DNA of 30,785 bases from an uncultured Limosilactobacillus sp. (GCF_934202235.1 NZ_CAKPXS010000016.1:1-30785), one strand, 5' to 3'. Numbered from the stretch's first letter, positions 1 through 6,930 are shown. Notes: a model not told the origin generated them from the letters alone. Numbers and translations are program-made.

Positions 1-21
1 TGCTGAGCTATATTTGGTCAT

Positions 22-69
22 AAAAAATACCCCACAATCATTAGACAATTTTGTCTAACAATTGTAGGG
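22..69 (-). terminator. Rho-independent terminator after rplA
   Basis: Read on the minus strand, positions 69 down to 30 fold into an 18-bp stem (with a few G-U pairs) closed by a 4-base loop at 48-51. A T-rich run follows at 28-22. It lies about 40 bp past the rplA stop, so it ends the rplK-rplA transcript. Confidence 0.88.
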
Positions 70-109
70 CACTTCAAAAGAAGCGGTCTTTAATGTACTT
101 AGAGCACCA

Positions 110-802
110 TTAGAAAGTGTCCAGGTTAATTTCAACACTTGGGCCGAACGTTGAAGCGATCGAAACGTGTTGAATGTAAGTGCCCTTAACTGATGCTGGA
201 CGCGCCTTGATGACGATGTCAGCCAACGTCTTCAGGTTTTCAACCAGTTTATCAGTGTCGAATGAAGCCTTCCCAAACGGAACTGCAACGTTACCATCGC
301 GGTCAGTCCGGTAGGTAACTTGACCAGCCTTGGCGTCAGAAACCGCCTGGGCAACGTCCATCGTTACCGTACCAGTCTTCGGGTTTGGCATCAGACCCTT
401 AGGCCCCAGGATACGGCCAAGACGACCAACAGTTGGCATCATGTCTGGCGTAGCAATTGCCACGTCAAAGTCCAGCCAGCCGTCTTGAATCTTTTCTGCC
501 AAGTCAGCGTCACCGACAAAGTCAGCGCCAGCTTCTTGAGCAGCCTTAGCCTTGTCACCCTTAGCGAACACGATCACAGTCTGGTCCTTACCAGTACCGT
601 TTGGCAGCACAACGGCGCCACGGAGCTGTTGGTCAGCCTGCTTAGTGTCCAGGTTCAGCTTAAATGCTACTTCAACAGTTGAGTCAAAGTTAGCAAAATC
701 AATGTCTTTAACTAATTGCACTGCATCCTTGACAGCGTAAGCCTTGCTGCTGTCAACCTTCTTCAGTGCGTCTTGGTACTTCTTACCACGTTTTTTAGCC
801 AT
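110..802 (-). CDS. rplA: 50S ribosomal protein L1
   Basis: This 230-aa protein has the normal length for bacterial L1. It opens with MAKKRGKKY and contains the family signatures MPTVGRLGRILGPKGLMPNP and GTVTMDV, which bind 23S rRNA helix 77 at the L1 stalk. L1 is also known as the translational repressor of its own rplK-rplA mRNA. The start at 802 is chosen because a GGAGGAA ribosome binding site (811-817) lies 8 bases upstream; a longer frame open to 850 would add 16 residues without family character. It lies 93 bp downstream of rplK, in the same transcript, and is followed by a strong terminator. Identity is certain; repression by L1 here rests on the leader described at 1347-1385. Confidence 0.98.
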   Translation of the reverse strand: MAKKRGKKYQDALKKVDSSKAYAVKDAVQLVKDIDFANFDSTVEVAFKLNLDTKQADQQLRGAVVLPNGTGKDQTVIVFAKGDKAKAAQEAGADFVGDADLAEKIQDGWLDFDVAIATPDMMPTVGRLGRILGPKGLMPNPKTGTVTMDVAQAVSDAKAGQVTYRTDRDGNVAVPFGKASFDTDKLVENLKTLADIVIKARPASVKGTYIQHVSIASTFGPSVEINLDTF

Positions 803-895
803 CTGTAGTATTCCTCCTTGCAATTGTGGTCGAACGGAGTTACCTCCCACTTGAGACAGTTGTTCTTTCGGACAACCATCCGGTATCGCTGTCGC

Positions 896-1321
896 TTAGC
901 CTTCGACTTCGAAGCCCATGCTACGAGCAGTACCTTCAATCATGCGCATCGCTGCTTCAACGTCAGCGGCGTTTAGATCTTGCATCTTAGTTTCGGCAAT
1001 TTCCTTAACTTGATCCTTGGTTACCTTAGCAACCTTCTTCGTGTTAGGTTCACCGGAACCGTGTTGAACACCAGCGGCCTTCTTTAACAGAACTGATGCC
1101 GGCGGAGTCTTGGTGATGAAGTCGAATGAACGATCCTCATAAACCGTAATAACAACCGGGATCAGCATCCCCTTTTGATCAGCAGTCCGGGCGTTGAATT
1201 CCTTCGTAAAGCCCATGATGTTGATACCAGCTTGCCCTAAAGCAGGACCAACCGGCGGTGCAGGAGTAGCTGCACCAGCAGGGATTTGCAACTTGACAAT
1301 GTTTGCAACTTTCTTTGCCAC
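896..1321 (-). CDS. rplK: 50S ribosomal protein L11
   Basis: This 141-aa protein is full length for L11. The N-terminal domain has the proline-rich GAATPAPPVGPALGQAGINI stretch (residues 16-35) that contacts elongation factors and is the thiostrepton-site region. The C-terminal rRNA-binding domain holds the motif KTPPASVLLKKAAG. It sits at the GTPase-associated centre of the 50S subunit. It is the first gene of the rplK-rplA operon. An AAGGAGG site lies just upstream of the ATG, and the leader carries a candidate L1-binding hairpin and a promoter (1411-1437). Unlike in many Firmicutes it is not directly next to nusG: an unrelated membrane protein gene (1498-2292) with its own terminator intervenes. 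Confidence 0.98.
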   Translation of the reverse strand: MAKKVANIVKLQIPAGAATPAPPVGPALGQAGINIMGFTKEFNARTADQKGMLIPVVITVYEDRSFDFITKTPPASVLLKKAAGVQHGSGEPNTKKVAKVTKDQVKEIAETKMQDLNAADVEAAMRMIEGTARSMGFEVEG

Positions 1322-1346
1322 GAGACATAACCTCCTTAGTCCGTGA

Positions 1347-1385
1347 TGTGGTCATGATGGGGTCTTGAAATTTACCCCTCCCACA
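1347..1385 (-). promoter_or_regulatory. Candidate L1-binding leader hairpin of the rplK-rplA mRNA
   Basis: On the minus strand an outer 5-bp stem (UGUGG at 1385-1381 with CCACA at 1351-1347) and an inner 5-bp stem (GGGGU at 1378-1374 with ACCCC at 1363-1359) are separated by an asymmetric internal loop, GA opposite AUCAUGA. The same plan (GGUGG, GA bulge, G-rich helix, large opposite strand, CCACC) is found in 23S rRNA helix 76-77, the L1 site. The hairpin lies between the promoter and the rplK ribosome binding site, which is where autogenous control by L1 acts in other bacteria. The structure is seen; its function is inferred. Confidence 0.62.
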
Positions 1386-1410
1386 GTATGTCAAACACAT
1401 ACCTTAGTAG

Positions 1411-1437
1411 ATTATCACATTTTCGCCTAAAGAGCAA
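1411..1437 (-). promoter_or_regulatory. Probable promoter of rplK-rplA
   Basis: On the minus strand an extended -10 element TGTGATAAT (GATAAT at 1416-1411) is preceded by TTGCTC at 1437-1432 with a short 15-base spacer. The TGn extension can compensate for the poor spacer. It sits about 20 bp before the L1-type leader hairpin. Confidence 0.5.
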
Positions 1438-1450
1438 TCATCCACCTTCA

Positions 1451-1482
1451 AAACGAAAAAGCCGGTGGGGATCCCCACCGGC
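1451..1482 (-). terminator. Rho-independent terminator after the 264-aa membrane protein gene
   Basis: A perfect 10-bp GC-rich stem (1461-1470 with 1473-1482, two-base centre) is followed on the minus strand by TTTTTCGTTTT (1460-1450). It is 15 bp past the stop at 1498, so it isolates the upstream gene from rplK. Confidence 0.93.
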
Positions 1483-1497
1483 GGTTGAAAATCATTC

Positions 1498-2292
1498 CTA
1501 GTTATTTGAGAGGTTGTCTAACCAGTCCTTCACCTGGCTTGTTAACCGTCCCCACAAACCATCAAAGCGGGAATCTTGCTTTAGCTGCTGAACATCCTGC
1601 TTAGCTTGACTAGGATTTTGGGCAATGTTTCGTGCCGTATCAGTGATCACCTGAACTTTTTCTTGACCAGACTGACTCAACTGGTTCTTCAAGTCGTTGT
1701 TTTGCTGTTCCAAGTTACTGAGACGGTCCCGCAAGTCCTGTTGGTTATGGTCCTTTTCATACTGGGCCACTGCACCCGTCAGCGCTGCCAGCTGCTTTGC
1801 CAGCTTTGCATTCTCACTGCTTAAGTGCTTGATACTGCTGGAGTTTTGTTTTAATTGGCTCGACTGCGACTCGTTAACCCGCTGTTGAGCAACATTGCGT
1901 TGGTGACTGCGAACACCAAAGAAGATCGCCAGCAAAAGGATAATGATGATAACGACCGCAATCAGTCCCTTGTGGCCTTTTTTCTTCTTTTGATTATTGT
2001 GCATCGTCTGCTCCTCACTAACCTGATTGCCACTCCTCATCGGTGTAACATCAGCTTCAATACTTTTAGTGGCCGTGTTCCCATGTTGGTCCACGGCCGT
2101 GAGGACAACCTGGTAAGTTCCCCTTTGCCGAAAGTTAACCTGGGTCCGGTTAACGGAAAGGCTCTCCGTAATGTCCTTGCCACTTTCGTCAGTAACATAT
2201 ACCCCTAAGCGCTGAATAATTTCAGCGTCCGTCAAGTCGCGGTCGAGCGGCCAGTCGAGAATATTACGCTGAGTACTAATGTTTGGTTTCAT
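1498..2292 (-). CDS. Unknown membrane protein: Ig-like domain, one TM helix, coiled coil
   Basis: I do not recognise this 264-aa protein. Residues 1-82 resemble a bacterial Ig-like repeat (alternating beta pattern, ending RQRGTYQVVLTAVDQHGNTA). A KKKKGHKG stretch (102-109) is followed by one hydrophobic helix (about 110-127). Residues 135-210 are Gln/Asn/Lys-rich with heptad-like leucines and look like a coiled coil; the C-terminus (235-262) contains WGRLTSQVKDWLDNL. There is no N-terminal signal peptide, so with lysines before the helix the predicted topology puts the Ig-like domain inside and the coiled coil outside, which is unusual. The start ATG at 2292 has a GGAGGTG site (2299-2305). 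It is monocistronic, bounded by terminators at 2372-2401 and 1451-1482. A cell-envelope role is a guess. Confidence 0.85.
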   Translation of the reverse strand: MKPNISTQRNILDWPLDRDLTDAEIIQRLGVYVTDESGKDITESLSVNRTQVNFRQRGTYQVVLTAVDQHGNTATKSIEADVTPMRSGNQVSEEQTMHNNQKKKKGHKGLIAVVIIIILLLAIFFGVRSHQRNVAQQRVNESQSSQLKQNSSSIKHLSSENAKLAKQLAALTGAVAQYEKDHNQQDLRDRLSNLEQQNNDLKNQLSQSGQEKVQVITDTARNIAQNPSQAKQDVQQLKQDSRFDGLWGRLTSQVKDWLDNLSNN

Positions 2293-2371
2293 AACTGCAC
2301 CTCCATCAAAGTCACGTTCAGCGTACCCTTTTCGTACTGAAAAAGCAATGACCTTAAAAAAGATTTATTAT

Positions 2372-2401
2372 TCAAGAAAAGCGGGTTGTCAAAACCCGCT
2401 T
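2372..2401 (-). terminator. Rho-independent terminator after nusG
   Basis: On the minus strand an AAGCGGGTT / AACCCGCTT stem (2401-2393 with 2387-2379, 5-base loop) runs into TTTTCTTG (2380-2372). It lies directly after the nusG stop codon. Confidence 0.9.
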
Positions 2402-2407
2402 CATTAT

Positions 2408-2956
2408 TTAATCATTAACACTGTCGATCTGGTTAAAGCCCAGTTCGGTAGAGGTTGAACGGCCAAACATATCGATGTCTACCCGCAGCTTCATCTTTTC
2501 GTGGTCGACTTCAGTGACCTTCCCCGTCAGGTCAGCGAATGGCCCGGCAATGATCTTCACTTCGTCACCAACATTTACATCGATATCGGTTTGCGGAACG
2601 TCTTCACCCATCCGCTTCATAATCCGATCAACTTCTTCTGGCAGCAGTGGCGTTGGCTTCGACCCACCACCGTGCGAGCCCAGAAAGCCAGTTACGCCGG
2701 GCGTATTTCTGGCGATGTACCAAGCCTGGTCCGTCATAATCATTTGTACCATCACATAGCCAGGGAACGTCTTTTCAACGGTTTCCTTCGCTTCGCCGTC
2801 CTTGACGGAACGAACCGTTTCTTCAGGAACGACAACGTCAAAAATGTAGTCCTGCATATTCATCGACTGAACACGGGACAAGAGGTTGCTTTTAACTCGG
2901 TTTTCGTAGCCAGAGTACGTGTGTAAAACGTACCAACGCTTTTCATTTGTTTCCAC
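2408..2956 (-). CDS. nusG: Transcription termination/antitermination factor NusG
   Basis: NusG binds RNA polymerase and controls pausing, termination and coupling to translation. The N-terminal NGN domain is visible (KRWYVLHTYSGYENRVKSNL, then the FPGYVMVQM strand and NTPGVTGFLG), followed by a C-terminal KOW domain (VGDEVKIIAGPFADLTGKV). The GTG at 2956 is taken as the start because GAGGAG (2967-2962) lies six bases upstream, giving 182 aa, close to the family length. An in-frame TTG at 2980 would add eight residues but would place that ribosome binding site inside the gene. A terminator-like hairpin separates it from secE, and a possible own promoter lies at 3022-3030, so expression may be uncoupled from secE. 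Confidence 0.97.
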   Translation of the reverse strand: METNEKRWYVLHTYSGYENRVKSNLLSRVQSMNMQDYIFDVVVPEETVRSVKDGEAKETVEKTFPGYVMVQMIMTDQAWYIARNTPGVTGFLGSHGGGSKPTPLLPEEVDRIMKRMGEDVPQTDIDVNVGDEVKIIAGPFADLTGKVTEVDHEKMKLRVDIDMFGRSTSTELGFNQIDSVND

Positions 2957-2980
2957 TGTTTTCTCCTCGTTTATTACCAA

Positions 2981-3009
2981 AATAAAAAACTTCGCATCAC
3001 ACGAAGTTT
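2981..3009 (-). terminator. Terminator or attenuator between secE and nusG
   Basis: On the minus strand AAACTTCG (3009-3002) pairs with CGAAGTTT (2994-2987) around a 7-base loop, followed by TTTATTTTGG. It is a convincing intrinsic terminator, but it lies only about 25 bases before the nusG start and about 6 bases after the likely start site of a nusG promoter. It may end the rpmG-secE transcript, attenuate nusG, or both. Confidence 0.75.
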
Positions 3010-3021
3010 CGACCTGCCATG

Positions 3022-3030
3022 ATTATAGCA
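3022..3030 (-). promoter_or_regulatory. Possible extended -10 promoter for nusG
   Basis: The minus strand reads TGCTATAAT (3030-3022), a consensus -10 with TGn extension, in the secE-nusG gap. No good -35 is seen (TGGCAG at the right distance). Transcription would begin near 3015, immediately before the hairpin at 2981-3009. Confidence 0.5.
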
Positions 3031-3053
3031 GATAACGGCGGTTACTGCCACCG

Positions 3054-3224
3054 CTACTTAACAAAGAGCAACATTCCGCTCTTAATAATCCAGTCAACCA
3101 GCGCAAAAAAGAGCACGAAAAAGATCGTTAATGAAATCACGATCGATGTATCTCGCCGGTTTTCCTTGGCTGTTGGCCAAACAACCAGGTGCATTTCATG
3201 AAAAACACTCTTGATAAACTTCAA
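3054..3224 (-). CDS. secE: Preprotein translocase subunit SecE
   Basis: This 56-aa gene is easily missed because of its size and TTG start (3224-3222). The product begins MKFIKSVFHEMHLVVWPTAK; the W-P-T and the following N-R-R-D-T are the conserved amphipathic cytoplasmic helix of SecE. One membrane helix follows (about residues 31-49). SecE clamps SecY in the translocon. A GAGG ribosome binding site (3236-3233) lies 8 bases before the TTG. The gene starts 5 bp after rpmG and its ribosome binding site overlaps the rpmG end, so the two are probably translationally coupled. Its position between rpmG and nusG is the classic rpmG-secE-nusG order. Confidence 0.95.
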   Translation of the reverse strand: MKFIKSVFHEMHLVVWPTAKENRRDTSIVISLTIFFVLFFALVDWIIKSGMLLFVK

Positions 3225-3229
3225 GTTTC

Positions 3230-3379
3230 CTACCTCGCTTCACGGTGGATTGTATATTCCCCACAATGCTTGCAAAACTTCCGCAACGTCAGCCGCTGCG
3301 TCTCGTTCGAACTGGTGGTTGTGACATAGTTATGTGCGCCGCACTTGGTACATTCCAGCGCCACTTTTCTTTTGCTCAT
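3230..3379 (-). CDS. rpmG: 50S ribosomal protein L33
   Basis: The 49-aa product starts MSKRKVALECTKCGAHNY and carries two CxxC pairs (CTKC and CKHC), the zinc-binding form of L33. It ends GEYTIHREAR, typical for the family. The second of two adjacent ATGs (3379) is chosen because it is 7 bases from GGAGG (3391-3387); the first ATG at 3382 would be only 4 bases away. It precedes secE by 5 bp. The Cys4 form needs zinc; many Firmicutes also carry a zinc-free paralogue elsewhere, which cannot be judged from this window. Confidence 0.96.
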   Translation of the reverse strand: MSKRKVALECTKCGAHNYVTTTSSNETQRLTLRKFCKHCGEYTIHREAR

Positions 3380-3402
3380 CATCCCACCTCCACACGAGAG
3401 AT

Positions 3403-3432
3403 AGCTTATCACGTTTGGCCAGTCTTTTTCAA
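3403..3432 (-). promoter_or_regulatory. Probable promoter of rpmG-secE
   Basis: The minus strand carries TTGAAA (3432-3427), an 18-base spacer and TAAGCT (3408-3403), just downstream of the sigma factor stop and 24 bp before the rpmG start codon. The -10 is weak. Confidence 0.45.
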
Positions 3433-3442
3433 CTCCCACCCA

Positions 3443-4024
3443 CTAATCAGCAAGGTCACGGGCCTTTTTACGAGCACGGGCCAGCGCCGAAGTTGCCTGG
3501 CTTGGCTGACATTCTACTTTCACCGCGATTTCGTTAATCGTGTAACCATGAATCCATAAAATGAAGACTTCAGCTTCCAGTGGCGAACAACTCGTCAGTA
3601 ACTGGTGAAACCGTTCGCGGACCATTACCACTTTCCCCGGAGCACCATAAGTGCCCTGTTCATATAAGTATTGCTCCTCAGCTTCGCCGATACTACTGGT
3701 GATTTCTGATGGTATCCGTTTACTAGCCGACTGGCTGCGATAAAGGTCCCGCGCCCGGTTAATCAACGCGCGCTTGTAAAACCAGCAGAAGCGAACCATT
3801 GTGTCAGCATGGTACTGACTAACCACCCGCATCATGGTAATCCACGCTTCCTGACGCCAGTCGTCGTAGTCGTACGTACAGATTTTATTGTTGTGCCACT
3901 GTTTTTTCACCAGTGGTTCGTAACGTGCAAACAACTCCTTAATGCACTGCCGGTCGCCAAACTTAGCACCGCTGATCAACGTCAACTCATCCTGATTTTC
4001 TTCGATGAAAGATCTCAAATTCAT
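3443..4024 (-). CDS. sigH: Sigma-70 family factor, SigH/ComX-like
   Basis: This 193-aa protein has sigma region 2 (about residues 20-95, including the YEPLVKKQW and DYDDWRQEAWITMMRVV stretches) and a region 4 helix-turn-helix at the C-terminus (about 140-185; EVFILWIHGYTINEIAVKV). The place between rlmB and rpmG-secE-nusG is where lactobacilli and Bacillus keep sigH, the relative of streptococcal comX. In those bacteria it directs late competence or stationary-phase genes. The ATG at 4024 is the only good start. The nearest Shine-Dalgarno (GGAGAGG, 4045-4039) is 14 bases away, so translation may be weak or controlled. The leader is about 155 nt. Whether it is active as a competence factor here is unknown. 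Confidence 0.88.
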   Translation of the reverse strand: MNLRSFIEENQDELTLISGAKFGDRQCIKELFARYEPLVKKQWHNNKICTYDYDDWRQEAWITMMRVVSQYHADTMVRFCWFYKRALINRARDLYRSQSASKRIPSEITSSIGEAEEQYLYEQGTYGAPGKVVMVRERFHQLLTSCSPLEAEVFILWIHGYTINEIAVKVECQPSQATSALARARKKARDLAD

Positions 4025-4186
4025 AATAAAAGACCAATCCTCTCCAGTAAAAATTATTCATGGCTTGACTGGTCATCCAAAGAAATCCGTGAAAGGGTTT
4101 CATCACAACATCTCTTCATCAAAGACACTATTAAAGGTTCTCCGCATTGTAATTAAAACAATGTGACCGCCTTCATGACATTAATT

Positions 4187-4215
4187 AAAATAACAGATCA
4201 TTGGTCTAGTTACAA
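4187..4215 (-). promoter_or_regulatory. Promoter of sigH with a long leader
   Basis: The minus strand reads TTGTAA (4215-4210), exactly 17 bases, then TATTTT (4192-4187) with an upstream TGn. The predicted transcript has about 155 untranslated bases before sigH. This leader (4025-4180) contains a short hairpin, CATTGT pairing with ACAATG, at about 4143-4162, and no second gene. Confidence 0.6.
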
Positions 4216-4260
4216 GCTAAAATTTAAGCTGATGTGGAGTTTGGTTAGTTAAAGCACACC

Positions 4261-4293
4261 AAAAACACGGCCCTGCTGAAACAAGGCCGTGTT
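4261..4293 (-). terminator. Rho-independent terminator after rlmB
   Basis: On the minus strand AACACGGCC (4293-4285) pairs with GGCCGTGTT (4272-4264) around a 12-base loop and runs into TTTTTGG. It lies 11 bp past the rlmB stop and ends the cysS-mrnC-rlmB transcript. Confidence 0.88.
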
Positions 4294-4304
4294 AAAAATT
4301 TTTC

Positions 4305-5066
4305 TTAATTCAACGGGTGACGACTACTGAACCCTTGATAAATTAACAGGCTGGCAGCCACACTGGCATTCAAACTCTGGACGTGGCCAACCATCGGGAT
4401 TGTTAACATCTCATCGCAGGTCTTCTTCATTAATGGGGAGATGCCCTTGCCTTCATTACCAATGACGACTGCCGAGGCGCCCTTAGCATCCCACCGCCGG
4501 TAATCCGTCCCCTTCATATCAGTACCGAACAGCCAAACGCCCCGTTCTTTGAGCTCTTCTGCAGCCTGCACTAAGTTATTGACCCGGGCCACCGGGACAT
4601 GTTCAAGCGCACCAGCCGCAGTTTTGGCAACAACCGAAGTTAACCCGACTGACCGCCGTTTCGGGATAATCACCCCGTGCACCCCAGCCGCATCCGCCGT
4701 CCGTAAGATTGACCCCAGGTTATGAGGATCGGCTAATTGGTCCAAAATAACGAAAAATGGGGTTTCATCACGCTGCGCTGCCTGCTCAAACAAGTCGTCA
4801 ATAGTGGCGTACTGGTAAGCGGCCACTGCAAGCACCACTCCCTGGTGATTTTCGTGGTTCACCAACCGATCGAGTTTAGCTTTGGGCACGTTGGTAACTA
4901 CCAAGTGGCGCTTCTTGGCCAGCTTGATGATTTCGCCAATCGCGCCAGCCCGCAAGCCAGATTGCAAAAAGACCTTATTGATAGCCTGGTCAGCCGACTT
5001 TAATGCAGCGATCGCTGGGTGGCGGCCAATGATGAAGTCGTCAGTCCTTTCCTGCTTATTCTTCAT
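4305..5066 (-). CDS. rlmB: 23S rRNA (guanosine-2'-O-)-methyltransferase, TrmH/SpoU family
   Basis: This 253-aa SPOUT enzyme has an N-terminal substrate-binding domain (about 1-80, with FIIGRHPAIAAL) and a C-terminal trefoil-knot domain. The three family motifs are clear: motif 1 DQLADPHNLGSILRTADAAG, motif 2 VVIGNEGKGIS and motif 3 IPMVGHVQSLNASVAASLL, which form the SAM site. RlmB 2'-O-methylates 23S rRNA G2251 (E. coli numbering); small RlmB and TrmH paralogues are hard to tell apart without alignment. The ATG at 5066 gives an 11-bp overlap with mrnC; a TTG at 5096 is possible but lacks a better ribosome binding site. The cysS-mrnC-rlmB order is common in Firmicutes. Confidence 0.93.
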   Translation of the reverse strand: MKNKQERTDDFIIGRHPAIAALKSADQAINKVFLQSGLRAGAIGEIIKLAKKRHLVVTNVPKAKLDRLVNHENHQGVVLAVAAYQYATIDDLFEQAAQRDETPFFVILDQLADPHNLGSILRTADAAGVHGVIIPKRRSVGLTSVVAKTAAGALEHVPVARVNNLVQAAEELKERGVWLFGTDMKGTDYRRWDAKGASAVVIGNEGKGISPLMKKTCDEMLTIPMVGHVQSLNASVAASLLIYQGFSSRHPLN

Positions 5067-5472
5067 GTTCAGTCCGCCCCGCTTCCACTTGGTCAATACA
5101 CCACTGTGCTAACTCATCAATTCGCGCCGTCTCCCCTGCCAATTTAAGGTAGCCAAACAGGGCTTCAAAGCCTGTCGAAATCCGGTACGTTAACACGGAA
5201 GTATGTTTGGCGTGAGTGTGACTATTGGCGTTGCGGCCACGCTTAAAGTAGCGCCATTCCTCAGCTGACAAAAGTTCATCTTGTTCCATCAGTTCGACAA
5301 GCGCTGCCTGGGCCTTTGCTGAGACGAAGTGAGTCGCCCGCCGCTGGAGCCTGGTTGGCTTAGTCATCCCCGCGTGTAAGAGGTGCTGACGAATATAAAC
5401 TTCATAAACTGCGTCGCCGAGGTAGGCAAGCGCAATTCCGTTAACTTGTTGGTAATCCTTTGCTTCTGGCAT
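5056..5472 (-). CDS. mrnC: Mini-ribonuclease III
   Basis: The 138-aa protein has an RNase III catalytic domain without a double-stranded-RNA-binding domain. The signature GIALAYLGDAVYEVYIR (residues 12-28) has the acidic residues of the RNase III fold, and the C-terminal helix ends with a conserved-looking E-rich tail. Mini-III matures the ends of 23S rRNA. The start at 5472 follows the cysS stop by one base, with an AAGGAAGGAA-type ribosome binding site inside the end of cysS. It overlaps rlmB by 11 bp, so the three genes are translationally coupled and join tRNA charging with 23S processing and methylation. Confidence 0.94.
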   Translation of the reverse strand: MPEAKDYQQVNGIALAYLGDAVYEVYIRQHLLHAGMTKPTRLQRRATHFVSAKAQAALVELMEQDELLSAEEWRYFKRGRNANSHTHAKHTSVLTYRISTGFEALFGYLKLAGETARIDELAQWCIDQVEAGRTEHEE

Positions 5473-5473
5473 C

Positions 5474-6889
5474 TTATTCCTTCCTAAACCGCGTTCCTTG
5501 CGGTGTATCTTCCAGGATGATTCCCTTCGCCTTCAGCTCATCCCGAATTTCATCACTTCGCTGAAAGTCCTTGGCTGCTCGCGCGTTGTTCCGCTCTTCA
5601 ATCAGTGCCTTGATTTGGTCATCGTCGATGGTCTCTTCTGCAGCTGAGGATAATTCAATCCCGAACACCGTCATTAGTCGCTGAATTTCCGTCGTCAGCT
5701 CAACCAGCGCCGCCCCTTTAACGGTATTACGCTCAGCATAGACGTTGGCATACTTAACAAGCTCGTAAACCACCGCAATCCCGTTTTGGACGTTAAAATC
5801 ATCGTCCATTGCCGCAATGAACTGCTTATCAAAGGATTTGATCTGCTGGTTTACCTGGGAATCAGCACCATCCACCGCATCCTTTTGTCGGTACGCCAAG
5901 TTGCGGATGGCAGTCTTAATATGGCTGAGGTTATTAGCGGCATCCTGTAGGGCCGTCTTTGAGAACTGGATTGGCCGCCGATACTGAGTAGTAGACATGC
6001 TAAAACGCAGCACTTGCGGATCAATCTTTTGAACCATGTCGTGGACGGTAACAAAATTATGCAACGACTTGCTCATCTTTTCGTTATCTTCGCCAATCGT
6101 CACAAAACCATTATGCATCCAGTAGCGTACAAATTGCTGCCCCGTTGCGGCTTCACTCTGGGCAATTTCGTTTTCGTGGTGCGGGAATTCAAGATCCTGT
6201 CCCCCACCATGGATGTCAATTGTCTTTCCCAGATACTTAGTGCTCATAACGGAACACTCAATATGCCATCCCGGTCGGCCCTGGCCCCATGGTGAAGCCC
6301 AACTAATTTCACCCGGTTTAGCCGCCTTCCATAAGGCAAAGTCCAGTGGATCTTCCTTTTTCGCCATTTCATCGGCCGTCACGTGGTCGCTTGCTCCCGC
6401 TTCCAAGTCATCCAACGACTGGCCTGACAGCTCACCATAATGGGCAAAACGCCGCGCACGGTAGTAAACATCCCCGTCGGCCTCGTAGGCATATCCTTTT
6501 GCTACCAGCGTCTTCACGAAGGCAATGATCTCGGTGATGTTATCTGTTGCCCGCGGGTGCATGGTAGCGGGTTCGATATTAAGGGCCTTCGTATCTTCCA
6601 TAAAGGCCGCGATAAACCGCTTAGCCAGTTCCGGGACGGTAATCCCTTCAGCATTAGCTTCCCGGATCATCTTATCGTCCACGTCAGTGAAGTTGGACAC
6701 GTATTTGACCCGGTAACCCTTAAATTCCAGGTAGCGGCGAACCGTGTCAAAAGCAACTGCACTGCGGCCGTTGCCAATGTGAATGTAGTTGTAGACCGTC
6801 GGACCACAAACGTACATGCTGACCTGACCAGGCACTAAGGGTTTGAACTCTTCTTTTTGACGGGTCAGCGTGTTATAAATCTTCAGCAT
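5474..6889 (-). CDS. cysS: Cysteinyl-tRNA synthetase
   Basis: This 471-aa class I aminoacyl-tRNA synthetase charges tRNA-Cys. It shows the zinc-ligand cysteine and HIGH region (CGPTVYNYIHIGNGRS, residues 28-43, with the HIGN variant), the second zinc region GWHIECSVMS, HGGGQDLEFPHHENEIAQSE, and the KMSKS loop at 271-275. Length is normal. The ATG at 6889 has AAGGAG 8 bases upstream. It heads the cysS-mrnC-rlmB unit. The promoter lies close, so there is no room for a T-box leader such as those that control many Firmicute synthetase genes. Confidence 0.98.
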   Translation of the reverse strand: MLKIYNTLTRQKEEFKPLVPGQVSMYVCGPTVYNYIHIGNGRSAVAFDTVRRYLEFKGYRVKYVSNFTDVDDKMIREANAEGITVPELAKRFIAAFMEDTKALNIEPATMHPRATDNITEIIAFVKTLVAKGYAYEADGDVYYRARRFAHYGELSGQSLDDLEAGASDHVTADEMAKKEDPLDFALWKAAKPGEISWASPWGQGRPGWHIECSVMSTKYLGKTIDIHGGGQDLEFPHHENEIAQSEAATGQQFVRYWMHNGFVTIGEDNEKMSKSLHNFVTVHDMVQKIDPQVLRFSMSTTQYRRPIQFSKTALQDAANNLSHIKTAIRNLAYRQKDAVDGADSQVNQQIKSFDKQFIAAMDDDFNVQNGIAVVYELVKYANVYAERNTVKGAALVELTTEIQRLMTVFGIELSSAAEETIDDDQIKALIEERNNARAAKDFQRSDEIRDELKAKGIILEDTPQGTRFRKE

Positions 6890-6921
6890 TTGCGGTACTC
6901 CTTTTCTTTGCTAATAAGCTC

Positions 6922-6930
6922 ATTTTAACA
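6922..6930 (-). promoter_or_regulatory. Probable extended -10 promoter of cysS-mrnC-rlmB
   Basis: The minus strand reads TGTTAAAAT (6930-6922) between the flavoprotein gene and cysS. There is no convincing -35. It would give a leader of only about 25 nt. Confidence 0.45.

Noticed and set aside
320..682. Open frame on the plus strand inside rplA
   Set aside because: Antisense to an essential ribosomal protein gene, no ribosome binding site and no protein-like pattern. Similar antisense frames in nusG, cysS, pdhD and the other genes were rejected for the same reasons.
2293..2371. Promoter for the 264-aa membrane protein gene (minus strand TTGCTT, 17 bases, TACGCT)
   Set aside because: The -10 matches the consensus poorly. 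A promoter must lie here because a terminator precedes it, but I cannot place it with confidence.
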